From: Porphyra umbilicalis
Lineage: Eukaryota; Rhodophyta; Bangiophyceae; Bangiales; Bangiaceae
Direction: 5' to 3'
Length of the DNA stretch: 64,000 nt
Assembly (NCBI GenBank): GCA_002049455.2
Contig: KV918900.1
Location: 124,001 to 188,000 of the forward strand
Numbering within the stretch: the first letter of the stretch is position 1; every line of letters begins with the position of its first letter. The position numbers were made by a program, and so were the translations under genes. Under the pieces are notes generated by a model. That model saw nothing but the letters and a program-made list of their open reading frames with translations. It did no database searches and had not been told where the DNA came from. Below are positions 1-10,932 of this stretch, one piece after another.

Positions 1-180
1 GGGCGCACCGCAGGCGACCGTCGCCACCGTGCAGCGGAGGGGCGGGCCGTCACGGTGGTGAGCGCCGCGACGGGGACGGGGGTCGAGGTGCCATGGCGGC
101 TGCCGGCACGCTACCACGGCGGTGGCGGTCGCCGCCGGCGGGAGCAGCAGCGGCAGGGTCCGCAGCCGGCGGGAGCAGCG

Positions 181-575
181 GCGGCAGCACCCTAGGGAGC
201 CCAAGGGAGGGGTGGGGGATCGGTGGCGCGCCGCGGCCGCCCGCGGGAGCAGCAGCGGCGTGCCCCAGGGAGGCTCGTGGAAGGGAAGCGGTCGGTGGCG
301 CGGGGCGCGGGCCGGCGGGAGCAGCGGCGGGAGCCCCCCAGGGAGACCTGTGGGAGGGGCGGCGGATCGGTGGCGCGCCGCGGCCTCCCGCGGGAGCAGC
401 AGCGGGGTGCCCCAGGGAGGCTCGTGGAAGGGAAGCGGTCGGTGGCGCGGGGCGCGGGCCGGCGGGAGCAGCGGCGGGAGCCCCCCAGGGAGACCGGTGG
501 GAGGGGCGGCGGATCGGTGGCGCGCCGCGGCCGCCCGTGGGAGCAGCAGCGGGGTGCCCCAACGGGGCCCGTGGA
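181..575. repeat. 147-bp tandem repeat in GC-rich block
   Basis: Two almost identical 147-bp units begin at 245 and 392 and a third starts at 539 and decays after about 35 bases; a partial diverged unit lies just upstream (about 205-244). The period is a multiple of three, so all three forward frames stay open across it, and none of these frames can be trusted as a gene. The flanks (1-180, 576-780) are similar GC-rich sequence in which I see no gene. Confidence 0.8.
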
Positions 576-788
576 GGGGGGGGCGGCCGCCGGCGGGCGG
601 GAGCAGCGAGGAAAGCGCCCAGATGGGTGGCTGCGGTGCGGCGGCGGGCGGTCAAATTCGCCGAGAGAACGCGTCGAGCGGCCGGGAGATACAGTCGTTA
701 TGCGTTTTCATGGCAGGGGTGCGCCACAAAAGTAGCACCCTCTTTCAGTCCGAGATCGCGAGAGATCGCGGTCCTGAGGCTCTAGGGG

Positions 789-824
789 CCATTCACTTGT
801 AGAGCATGCTCTCCAAGTGAATGG
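789..824. repeat. 36-bp near-perfect palindrome
   Basis: The arms ccattcacttg and caagtgaatgg flank a core agagcatgctct that is itself palindromic; only one base pair fails to match. It would form a long hairpin in RNA or a cruciform in DNA. It sits where the sequence changes from GC-saturated to balanced composition. Confidence 0.85.
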
Positions 825-1556
825 CACATAAGCGAATAATGACTGTATGGGGAATTGTATGATCTGTGCAGCAAAGGGAATTCTTCCATGTCAAGTCCCA
901 TTGCTATTTGTTTTCGAACTATCGATAGGAATGAGAGTCGCCTCCATTGTGCCCTTATGCACCGGTCCGCCACCATCCCTGGGCCACCCAGATCGGTCCA
1001 GATGCCGCTCATGCGCGTGTCACGAAATAGACCCTCAGAGGCTGGGATCGGTGTCGACATTACCCCCCTCCATGGCTTTGAGAGGGCGATTCGTGTCGGG
1101 GGGGGGGGGGGTGTCGACCATCGAATGCAGGCTGCGTTGGACGTCGACATTGAACTGGTTTAACCATAAACCACGTGTCTGTCAGGCGGAACGGTCTTTC
1201 GCTGCCCACGACAGGCATCATGCTCGCGGGACCGTCACCCCCCTCTCCCCGCGCTGCACCCCCCCCGCGCTACGCCCGCAGGCGAACGCCGCCGTCCGCC
1301 GTCGGAGCCGCCGCCGTGGCGCCTCGTTCTCTTCACGGTTCCACGCCGCCTTGAACGCCTCGCTCCTCCGTGTGCACGTGCGGGCCGCCGAGATGCTCCC
1401 GCCTTGCTGACGCGGTTCGCCTCTCCTGCCGGCGGGCCCGCCTGCTCCCCCCCTCTGCCTCCCCACCCGCCGGTGTCCCCTTTTTCTACCCCTCCCCCTC
1501 TGCGTTCCGTGCCCTTCTCTCCTTTCCCTCTCGCCCAGTTGCCAGCCCCCCCGCCC
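825..1556. other. no recognisable gene
   Basis: Balanced composition up to about 1200, then C- and T-rich sequence. A run of twelve G lies near 1099-1110. The pyrimidine-rich stretch 1430-1550 directly before the next possible exon could be a promoter or leader. Nothing else stands out. Confidence 0.4.
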
Positions 1557-2095
1557 ATGGACAAGCTCGAAGAGTATGCGCGGGAGGCGCTCGTCGCGTC
1601 TTAGGCCGCCGCGTCCATGCCCGGCGGCGGCACGGTGCCGGTCGCGCCGTCCCAACAGTGGGGTGGCCCCCCCCGACCCCACCCTGGCGGTGGCGGGTGG
1701 GGCGGGCGGCGCCCGCCGCCGCCACCGGCGGGCCCCGACGGGCGGCCGTGGTCGGCCCACCCGGGGCTGCGGCCGCCGCCGCGGCAGCCGCACGCCCCCG
1801 GCAGGGGTCGCGGGTTGTGCCACGGCGGCTGCGGGGGGTGCGTCGGCGGCGGGTGCGGCGGCGGTGGCGGCCACAGAGGTCCCCACACCCGCTGGCCGGC
1901 GGCGCCGCGGCCGCCGGGCGGGCCCGACGGCCGCCCGTGGGCGCCGCCGCCCGCCCGCCGCCCGCCCGTCCAGGCGGAAGCGGTGGTCGAGCCGGCCAAG
2001 CCCGCCGCCACCGCGGCGCCGTCGGCGGTGGACGCGTTCAAGGGCCAAGTGGAGGCCAAGGTGGAAGCCAAACTCCGCGCGCTCCTGCACCCGCG
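1557..2095 (+). CDS. possible exon(s) of an unidentified Gly/Pro-rich protein
   Basis: An ATG at 1557 opens a 15-codon run (MDKLEEYAREALVAS) that stops at 1602. The same frame resumes at an ATG at 1617 and stays open for about 160 codons of Gly/Pro/Arg-rich sequence, ending in the amphipathic stretch VDAFKGQVEAKVEAKLRALL. The apparent stop after this helix lies inside a good 5' splice site (cg|gtaagg at 2096), which suggests an exon end, not a gene end. I could not fix the acceptor: pyrimidine-rich stretches ending in ag near 2215 and 2680 are candidates. The protein is not recognised. Composition alone could produce such a frame, so confidence is low. Confidence 0.3.
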
Positions 2096-2099
2096 GTAA

Positions 2100-2960
2100 G
2101 GCTCGTGGACGCGCGGCTGCCGCCGGCGTGCGGGTTGACGGCCACGTTGGGTGCCCAGGTGGGCGCCCCCACGCGCCGTGGCGCCAACACGCCGTCGTCA
2201 GGACCGCTGCGCAGGTGGTGTTGAGGTTGCCGGATGGCTGCGTGGCTACTCCGCGGCCGCGTGTGCGTAGAGGTCGCGCGTGCATCTGCCTACGGCCGCG
2301 CCGGCATCAGCCCTGTTTTTGTGCGTCGCTCCTATCATAGTTGCTCCTCGCCTCTTCCCCACTCACCGGCCCACATCCGCTCTCGGTCTCTTCCCCTTCG
2401 CGTATTTACAATCGTAAACGTTTGTCTGGTGTTGCGTTTTTCTCAGTTGGGACTCTCTGGCCTTGGACCTTGTGCATGCGCTCACTTGTGTGAAGTCCTG
2501 CGACTCTACTGTCTTTCCCTTGCCGCTTGTCGCTGTGGTGACGTCGACTCCCTGATCCCCGTCTACCTTCCCCCCCCCCCCCCCTCACCCAATCTCCCTC
2601 TCCCACATGTATCCTACCCCATCTCCTTGATTTGCACCTGCTTTTTGCGTTGCCTGCTTTATTGCACGGTCCCTGAGGAAGCGAAGCACGCGACAGCCGG
2701 CGCCTTAGTGCCACAATTTGCTGCTCCGCCGACGTGCGGTAGCGGTGGCAGCCGGCGGCTACCCGCCGGCCGCCACCCGCCGCTGCCGTCGGCGGGGACT
2801 CCTGCGTGCGCGGACGGAGACCCAGAGTGAGCGTGTCCCCGCCGCCCCACGGCGGCGGAGGCCCCGAGGGGTGTAGTTACGGCCGCCGCCCGACGGGCAA
2901 CGGCGGCGACTCAGATACCCTCTTGTCATTTGGGCGCCCGGCGTTTGTAGATGTTGCGAG
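2100..2960. other. possible intron or intergenic sequence
   Basis: Pyrimidine-rich, with a C-run near 2571-2584 and a T/C-rich tract up to about 2680 that looks like the end of an intron. From 2681 to 2828 one forward frame is open and Pro/Gly-rich. No product is recognised. Confidence 0.25.
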
Positions 2961-5900
2961 TTGTGGACTTGTGGGCGAGGGCGCGGTGTGGGGGCGGTTG
3001 GGGGTCTTTGTTGCGGTCATTTGTGTGACTACTGGCTTCAATACCGGGTGGTTTGCGGGGTTCGCCTCTGGACCACGCCTGGGGGCCGGGGCTGCTGGTG
3101 CGCGTGGTGGGGTTTAATACGGACGTCATTGTTTTCCGACTGGAGTGGGGTGAGGGGACCGCCATGTTGGCGACGGCGGTGGCGGCGGCGGTGGCGGCGG
3201 CGGTGGTGGCGGCGGTGGCGGTGGAGTCGACATGGCGGAAGTGCAGGTGTGCAAGTCGCGGCGGGCGATGAAGCTGCAGTCGGACGAGGGGCACCAGGCC
3301 GGCGGGGGCGCAGCGGTGGACACGAAAGAGGCGCCGCGTCTTGCACTACGAGCGTAGCCGTGGCGGTCGACACGGTCAGGGTGGTCTCCCGCACCACCAC
3401 AACGGCCGTGTCCACCCCCGCGGGGCCCTCTGTCCGTGGCACCTCAGCCGTCACCGTTGCGTCATTGTCGGCGAGCGTTACGCCGCCTGCCTGCACGTCC
3501 ACCGCTACCCATGTGACATGGACAACCGCCGCGGATCGGCGGGTGTGCCCGTCGACGCGGCGCACAAGGGCGACCAGGCGGGTGACGACGGGCGGCAGCA
3601 GGTCGACGCCCGCCGCAGCGCCCTACCCGTCGTGCATCGCGGGTAGGGCGGTGGTTGTCAACGTAACGCGGTCCGCCGGCGCGAGCGCGACCGCCGGTGG
3701 CAGGAGCGACACGATGCCAGTCACCATGGGCAGCGGCGCGCCGACCACGACCCGGACGGGGGTGACGGTGGAGGCTGACAGACGCCCCTCCCGCCGCCAC
3801 CGTCACCGCACACGACGGAGATGATAGCAGTTCGTGCGCATCCGCGCGGCATGTCGTCGGTCCGCGCGGCAACCACTGTTGGGTTGTGAAAGACAAGGCG
3901 TGCCGCCGCGGGCGGCCCGCCCGGGCGGGCCAACAGACACCCGCAGGCGAAAGCAGACGCCATCAGAGCGGCAAGAGGCGGCCCGCTGCGCGGACGCCCA
4001 GCGCACGCGGTCGCACCAGTCGGGCTTGTTGACAATTCTGGTGACGGTCGGCCGGCGGCCGAGGAGGCACGCGGGCGCGCGACTCGGCACGGGCAGGTCG
4101 TTTGACGCGTTCATGGCCAGTCAGGCGACTGCCGCTTCGGCCCCTCCCCCTCCCCTACGAGCAGGTCGCGCACCTTCGACGGGCGGCCGCCCCCCTCCCC
4201 CAGACGTGCCACAGACGCGGTGGCCCCGCCGGCGGGTTAACCGCCGACGCTGTGTTTGAGGGAGGCAGCCGCCAGGCGCGGCGCCGCCGGGGGGGGCAGC
4301 GCCCCCGTTGCCGTCCATGCGTCCACCACGGTGACGACCAGAAACTCCACCGCCGCAGCCACCGCGGTGGCCGCGCCCGTCTCATGATCACCACCACCAG
4401 AAGGCGGCGCAATCCCCGGCAGCGACCCCCCAGACGGCGGCGCACCGCACGCGGGCCGTACGGATCACGCTGCGGTGCAGTGTCGGGTGTGTTTCGAGCG
4501 AGGCCCGCAGCGGGACGGCTGCGGCGAGCGCCTGGACCGAGGGCCACCGGCGGCTGCAGCGCCCGCCACACCGCTATCGGGGTGGCGGCACCGCCGCGGT
4601 CCTTGGTGGGCGCCCCCGCGGACCGCAAGGGGCGGGAGGGGGGGACCCCGCGCGTCGCGCGGGCGGGGGTGGGTGCCGTCCCGCCGCCGACGGCGGTCGG
4701 CCCGCCGCCGTGCCGCCGCGACAGCCCAACGAGGCGGGCTCCCCGACGCGGCGCGCGGCGGCCGCCGCGGCGGCCGGTCGGCCGCCGTGTCTCGGCGCGG
4801 CAGGCGGCCGGCCGCCGCTGCATCACGGGGCGGTGTTGGTCACCTGCGGCAGGGGGGTGCGGAGGGGGCGCCGCGCCACGGGGGGCGCCGCGCACGGGGG
4901 GCGACCGGCAGGCCGAGGCGGCACGGCGGCACGGCGGCGCGACGGCGAGGCGGCGCGCCCGCGCCACGCGGTTTTGGGAGGCGGGACGCGCAGACGCGAC
5001 GCTTCTCCCAGCCGGCAACCGGGCAGGCGGATGCGGCCGCGGGCGGCCGACCCGCCCCAGCGTCAGCCCGACCCCGGGCACGTCCATGGCCGCTCGGGCC
5101 CAGGCGCGTCAAGGGTCAGGGTGGCGTCGGGACCCCCCGGGCGCCCGCCCCAAGCTGTTGTGGCAACTGTCATTGTGTCTCGAGCCGCGCGCGTCGGCGC
5201 GACGGCGGGCGCGGCAGGGCGCGACCGGCGGGGGGCAGGGCGGATCCGCCAGCCGCGCGTGCCCTCCCGCCACCACGCGGGGCGGGGCGCGCCGCCGCGC
5301 CAGCGACCGCGCCCGCCCAGCGGCGGCGGACCACGCCCCGGCGGCGCCGCTGCCGATTGGCCCTTACCCCGCCCGCGGGCAGCAGCGCACGGCAGCAGGC
5401 GCTGCTGCGTCGGCGCGCGCGCTGCGTGCGCGCGGCGCCCACCCCGCGGCGGGCGCTCGCATTGGGGCGAGCCCGCGCCCGCAGGCGCGTGCCCCGCAAA
5501 CGCCCACGGGGGGGCAGCAGGGGCCCCGGCGGGGAGGCGGGCACGCGCGGCGCGACCGGCGCGGGGGCGCACCCCCCCACCGACGGCGGCGCCGCCGACG
5601 GCCGTGGCGGCGGCGCGGCGGCGGCTGGCGGCGGCGCCCCCCCCCCCCCCTCCCCCGGCCGTGCCCCACGCGCCGACGCGCGCACCGTCAGCGACGCGCG
5701 GGGGCCGGCGCCGCCGCCCCTACCGCGTTGCCGCGTCGCCCCCTGCCCAGCGGTCCGTGGGCAGACGGCTCCGCCACCCCTTGCGTTGCCGCCCCGCCGT
5801 CGGGAGGGGGGGGGCGGCCGGCCGGGACGCGCCGCTTCGGTGGGAGGGGGGGGGGGGGGGGGCGGCCTCAGCCGCCGTGCCGTTGTCGCCCGCCCCCCCG

Positions 5901-6560
5901 GCGCCCCGCGTCCATGGCGACCGGCGTCGGTGGGGGGCTGTCCTTTGCTGCGTACACCCCCCCTCCCCCCCCCCCCCCCCCCCCCTCCACCAGCGGGATG
6001 ATGTAGACGTCTACACATGGCCCCACGCCGGCAACGAGCGCCGCTGCCGCCCCCAGGGGGGTCCCCGCCCGCGCCGCCATGCGCCGGCGGGGTCGTCGCG
6101 GCGCCTCGTGCGCGCGCGGCAGACGCGGTCCGTTCTGTGGGCGGCGCGTCGGCCCGCCACGGGCGGGTGGGGTGCGGATGTCAGGACTGCGGGTCGGGCG
6201 GGCGCCGGGGGGCGCCGTCGGCCCCCACCGCCGGCGCGGCGGCAGCAAGGGGCGGGGGACGACCGCCGTCTGACACCAACGGCGCACGGCGGCTCGGCTG
6301 CCCGCCGGCCGGCGGTGCGCCCCAACGTGCGGGCCCGCACGATGGGGCGCTCCGCCCGCGGGCCGCAGAGGGCGGCGGCGCGCCGCCGCCGCACGGTTCC
6401 GACGCCCCCGCTGGGGCGTGGGCGCACGCCGCGGCCGCCGCCGCGACGCCGTACAAGAGGGCGGTCGGCCCCGCTCAACGTTGGGCGTGCCCGTGGGTCA
6501 CCGCGCCAGCGTTCACCTGCCACTGACGCTGTAGTCCCCCCACCCCGCCACCCCACGACG
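2961..6560 (-). other. GC-saturated block, probably broken minus-strand coding
   Basis: Every frame here has long open stretches because stop codons are rare at this composition. The most protein-like pieces are on the minus strand in changing frames: a Val/Thr-rich stretch around 3640-3790 (contains VTPVRVVVGAPLPMVTGIV), another around 3380-3560 (contains VTLADNDATVTAEVP), a run near 4050 (PTVTRIVNKPDW), and near 5960-6020 the run DVYIIPLVEG. Alternating Val/Thr suggests beta-rich, possibly extracellular repeats. Changes of frame fall near G/C runs (5638-5652, 5848-5864, 5959-5986). I cannot give exon limits or a product. A (GGC/GGT)n microsatellite occupies about 3166-3230. Confidence 0.3.
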
Positions 6561-6660
6561 GGTCTGGCAGGAGCAAGGGCGGTTTTTGACCCTCCCCGCC
6601 GCTCCCCCCCCCCCCTCCCGTCCCCCACTTCCGTCGGCCGCCCCGCCCCCGCCCTCCACC

Positions 6661-7656
6661 ATGGCGCGCTCCCGCCCGTCGGTGCTCGTCGCGGCCGTTG
6701 CGTTCGCTGCCGTGCTCGTGGCTACCGTCGGCGGTGCGCCCGGCGCCGAGGCGGCGGTGGCGCCCTGGGCGGAGCCCCCGGCAGCCGCGCCCGCGGCGCG
6801 GACGGCTGTGGCGGCGGTCGAGGCGGCCGCCACCGACGCGGCGGGGGTGTCCCTGCCGACGCCCTCGTCGCGGGGCTGGTTGAAAGATGCGTGGAAGAGT
6901 ATTAAGAAGGGCGTGCGCGACGCCGGCAGGGCGATTGCCAAGCCCTTTAAACAGATCGGCAAGGTGGTCAGCAAGGCGTTTAAGGACGCGTCGAAGGCCA
7001 TCTCCAAAGCTGCCCGTGACGCGGGGCGGGCGGTGGAGAAGGCGGTCCGGGACGCGGGCAGGGCGATCAAAAAGGCAGGCAAGGACGCGGCAAAGTTTGT
7101 CAGCCGAAGCATCAAGGAGTTGGAGCGCATCCTCAGCCCGTCCAAGAAGCTGGCGAAGGAGGCCAAGAAGTGGGCGGCGGCGGCTGCCGCCGCCGCCGCT
7201 GCCGCAGACCAGGCCACCTCGGAAAGCGATGCCAACCAGGCCCTCGCCGACCTCACCGCCAGCGCCGACAGCTTGCAGATTGTGATGGCAGAGACGACGA
7301 CGCTCCTCTCCTTGGAGGCTGGCTCCCTGACGGACATGTTGAGCAAGCTGTCCAAGCCACTCTCCAGCTTCGTGCAAGGCCGCGTGGGGCTTACCCGTGA
7401 CTTTGCTGTCAGCACGCTCGCGCAGGGAGAGGCCACCGCCATTGAGACCAGAGCCTTCATCGAGGAGAACAATACGAAGATCGTCCACGACCTGGTCACC
7501 AGCGCCGCCAAGCTGCCCGCGTCCACGGTGCTGCAAGAGCTGGCGACCAAGGCAGAGCTGCTGCTCGCGTCGCTGGTCGACCGCGAAGTCGACTTAGCCA
7601 TTGGCATTGAGCAGGTCACCCTGCTCTTGCAGGACGTCAACGCACTGTTGGCGTAA
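6661..7656 (+). CDS. secreted protein with six contiguous 11-residue amphipathic repeats
   Basis: A single uninterrupted frame of 331 residues. The ATG at 6661 is chosen because it gives a textbook signal peptide: positive start, hydrophobic core at residues 7-24, small residues before A28-E30. A Pro/Ala linker follows to about residue 70. Residues 84-149 are six back-to-back 11-mers with consensus AVRDAGRAIxK (for example AARDAGRAVEK), strongly cationic, preceded by GWLKDAWKSIKK. An 11-residue period gives an 11/3 helix lying along a membrane or lipid surface, as in synucleins, perilipins and group-3 LEA proteins; the start of the cationic part also recalls cecropins. Residues 172-182 are Ala-rich, and the C-terminal half (about 190-331) is helical without recognised motifs. 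No cysteines. Gene calling is confident; function is unknown. Confidence 0.85.
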   Translation: MARSRPSVLVAAVAFAAVLVATVGGAPGAEAAVAPWAEPPAAAPAARTAVAAVEAAATDAAGVSLPTPSSRGWLKDAWKSIKKGVRDAGRAIAKPFKQIGKVVSKAFKDASKAISKAARDAGRAVEKAVRDAGRAIKKAGKDAAKFVSRSIKELERILSPSKKLAKEAKKWAAAAAAAAAAADQATSESDANQALADLTASADSLQIVMAETTTLLSLEAGSLTDMLSKLSKPLSSFVQGRVGLTRDFAVSTLAQGEATAIETRAFIEENNTKIVHDLVTSAAKLPASTVLQELATKAELLLASLVDREVDLAIGIEQVTLLLQDVNALLA

Positions 7657-9088
7657 TTGCACGGAGGCGGACGCGCGGAGGGTTAGAACAAGTTGGCCCC
7701 CCAGGGCAGGGACCAGGTAGCGAAGCTTCCACTTTTCGTGAGTACACAGACATAGAGTTTTGGAAGATGTCAGCAGTTCCCAATTCCTTGTTTTCCTACG
7801 TACTATGGCAGATCCCTAAAAAATGGGCCCTGCGCGTATGCGCCCAAACGTTTAACACGTTTTACCCCTCTCAGCGGGCCATTCCTGGCAGGCACATTTC
7901 CCACAGCGAGCACGTTTCCTTACAGAAGGAACGCTCGCGAGTGCCAATACCGTGTCCGACGCGGTGAGTCGCGCGTGGTTGGCGTACAGATCGCCGATTC
8001 CGGCCCCGACTGTGGCCCGCGACGCTAGTCAGGTGGACCGATTCTAATTAAGGGCCTGCCGGGACTCGTCCCAGGAGAAACGTGCTCCACTTCGTGCAAC
8101 AGAGACCGGCATGATGAGGATTGGCCACTAATGCATATCATTAGTCCCCCCCCAGAGCGCCCACGCAGGCAGGTCGTCAGATTTCGTGAGATTTCGTTGG
8201 CCTTAAGTGGCACACGGCGGCCCGTCCGAGGGGAAACGTGCTCCACTTCGTGCACGCTCCGACAGTGTGCGAGCCGTAGCTCCAGCGAGCAAATCTTAGC
8301 GGAAGGGGGCTACATGGGACATGACCCACCCGGCAGTACAGTCTTTCTCCAGTGCTGTCCACCCTTTTCGTCGCCTGACAGACTCCTAAGTAGCCCTCTT
8401 TTTTCGTGCAGAAGATGGCAAAATCGCCCTTCCTGGCAGTGCAAAGCTGTCTCGTTCTTATCCAGGGGTGGATAGCAAAGGAACCTACAGGAATGGAGAA
8501 AGACTGTACGACGACGCTGTCCCGCGATACGACATGCAGGGTTCTGTCGCACATTCATTGGACGCACACCCGTCACCTCGGGTGCCTGGATCCACCGGGG
8601 CACTATCGCTGGCCGTCCGATCGCGGTCTCGAGATGAGAGCAGCACCTGAGGCCCGTACTGTTCCGACGTGGTCAAGATCCCTGTCGGATCCGGGATTCA
8701 AACGCGCACCCCGCTCCGCGGACCGCTCCCATCTGTTGCCGCCCTTTTTCTGTGCCACTGCAATCGCGCGCACCGCGCGCCCACTCGCCGACGGCTGTTC
8801 ACCTGCCACGCTCCCGCCCCTCGTTCGTTCTTTGTGCGAGGCAGGCGCAGGTACTGGCCTAGCTAGGCATGAGGCCGAGCCGCCGTTGTCCCCACACATT
8901 CCAACCCGGCCACGATTGCGGCTGCCCTGCGCCGAGCTGCGGCGTGCTCCGGCCAATGCCCCACCACCATCCCCCACCCTCGAGAGTGTGCGCGTTGCTG
9001 TTTTCGTTTGTTTGCGTTTTGTCGCCCTCCCTCCTCCATCTCCCTCCCCCCCGCGCATGTCTTGTATTGTTGCGCTAGGCGCCCTGAG
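7657..9088. other. intergenic, with a repeated 22-mer
   Basis: Near-balanced base composition. A 22-bp motif beginning gaaacgtgctcc is present exactly at 8077-8098 and 8233-8254, and its first 11 bases occur inverted at 7908-7918. No convincing gene: open frames here are short and lack protein-like composition. Confidence 0.5.
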
Positions 9089-10317
9089 ATGGACGCGCGC
9101 CGTGACCCGTGGGGGTGCCCGCTGCCGGACAACACACATAAGATCGTCACGAGCGGTTGGTCGGTGCGTGAGCATCGACGCATCGTGGAGGTCGTGCGGT
9201 CGGGTTGTCTTGCGAGTGGGCGGGCGGTCCGGCGTGCACGAAGCACTCGGGAAGGGGGGCGGGCGGTCCTGCGGGAGCGACGCCGTCGGGCGGGACGTCG
9301 GTCCAGCGACATGACGGCAAGTGCCTACTCTTCGGGTTTGACCTCGGCCCCGACGACAATGGGAACAAGAGGACGGGGTCCCACTCGCAACGGACTTGCG
9401 TCTTCAGGTCTTAGCCGTGCCTCCACTCCCTTCCGGCGGACCACCCCTACCACAAGGAGGGGAGGTGCTTCACGGCCGATTGCGCCCACCTCGAAAAGAA
9501 CTGCCCGAGGTGCAGCAAGGACGGCCACCGCGTGAACACTCTGCGGCTGGATCCGTCACGGTTCAATATTGACAACAAAGGCAACATCACGCGTCGTCGG
9601 GGCGCCCCGGCCCTCATCAAGTCCGATTTCGAGTGCTCTTATCTCTCGGAAAGAGATGTGGCTGAGTGGGTGCGTGTTCAACACGACGCGTGTTGGAAGG
9701 AGTGGCGGGAGGAGCAAGAGCTCGCGGCGACTGGGGAGAAGCTGGCCGCTAACGTACACGACGTTGGATGGGACGTCGTTGCCGCTGCCGACGTCTTGGA
9801 GGCGAATGGCATTGCGGCTGCGACCAACGGCGCGGAGAGCCGCTCGCACTTTGACGCGATTGTCAGCGCCATGGACAACCCCGACGAGACTGCGGTAGGG
9901 GCGGCCGTGGCCGCAGCAACAGCGGGAGCCGCTGCAATGTCGCGGGCACGGGGACGCGACAGGCGCATTGGTCGGGGTCGTGTCGGCTCAGCCGCCGGTT
10001 CGGGTGCGGTTCGGGGTGGCGCGGGTGGTGTGGCGGCCGCAGCTGGTGCGGGCTGGCGGCCGATTGACGTGGATGAGATTCAACCGCAGTCGGCGTCACC
10101 GTCACCAGCGGGTCGCCGTGTCCGCGGTCGTGTCGACGCTCGTGGTGAGTCCGCAGGTCGGGGCAGCCGAGGCGCGTCATCGTCGACGTCAATGCAGTCT
10201 AGGCACGGGGTGGGGGCGTCTGGAGATGCTGCTGGATCAAACCTTGCGACGCGGTCCGCCGTGCAGATGCTGCAGCAGCACACGGGCCTCATGCGCGCCC
10301 ATGCGATGCGCGCTGCC
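9089..10317 (+). pseudogene. unidentified gene with Cys/His cluster, split by a retroelement
   Basis: The ATG at 9089 begins a protein-like stretch (WGCPLPDNTHKIV). Further on comes a Cys/His-rich part reading CLHSLPADHPYHKEG and then CFTADCAHLEKNCPRCSKDG, which looks like a zinc-binding knuckle, followed by a charged region (VAEWVRVQHDACWKEWREEQ) and a Gly/Arg/Ser-rich tail. The frame changes at least once between 9180 and 9415, so an intron or decay is likely. At 10317 the tail is cut by the LTR element and the same frame resumes at 19317. The family is not recognised; it may be a host nucleic-acid-binding protein or part of an older mobile element. Confidence 0.45.
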
Positions 10318-10702
10318 TGTAGCATATCTCTGCTACCAATTGGCAATTAGCCACGAGTAGCCCCATTGACTGGCCGAATCCACGGATGTGTGTGACTCGG
10401 CTTGTGGCACGCCCTTTGGGGGGCTACTTCCGCATTGTTTATTTTTTATTGCTTGCCTGTCTTATCTGTCTGCCGGCACTCATTACGATCGCTTGATCGG
10501 ATGGTCGATCGACCAGTGCCGTTGTTTGTATTAAACCACCGTGGGTCCGGGGTCGCCGTCGTGGGCACCACCCGGCTCCCCATCGGATGCCCTTCAACAA
10601 AAGGTCTTCTTCCTCGCCGCGACGGCGATAGAACTCGCTTTATTGCTTGGCTACGGTCGGTCTCAGTACACTGGTAATTGAACTAACGTTATTAATACCA
10701 CA
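10318..10702 (+). repeat. 5' LTR
   Basis: 385 bp, starting tgtagcatatctc and ending attaataccaca. It carries an A/T-rich middle (tttattttttatt) that may include promoter or polyadenylation signals. A tgg three bases after the LTR end is compatible with a tRNA primer-binding site, but I could not assign the tRNA. Confidence 0.95.
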
Positions 10703-10932
10703 TTTGGTGGAGCAGCAGGGGATACCCTCGCCTTCATCGTGCCTCGCGGCACGTTGTCCCCGAGAACTTTCTCGCTGCCTCGTGGCATTGTGACGGTGTC
10801 GATAGGGTCGCTTGGCGCGCGGGGCGTAAGCCATCGACTTGTGGGCGTGGTGCCGGGGGCATCACGGTTGAGATCTCCGACGTTGGCGCGCAGGGCGTAA
10901 GCCAAGTCGGAACACTTTGTTCAGGTCCCAGT

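Noticed and set aside
6513-7640. Long open frames on the minus strand opposite the secreted-protein gene
   Set aside because: They mirror the plus-strand gene, which has a signal peptide and exact 11-residue periodicity; the antisense frames have no such order.
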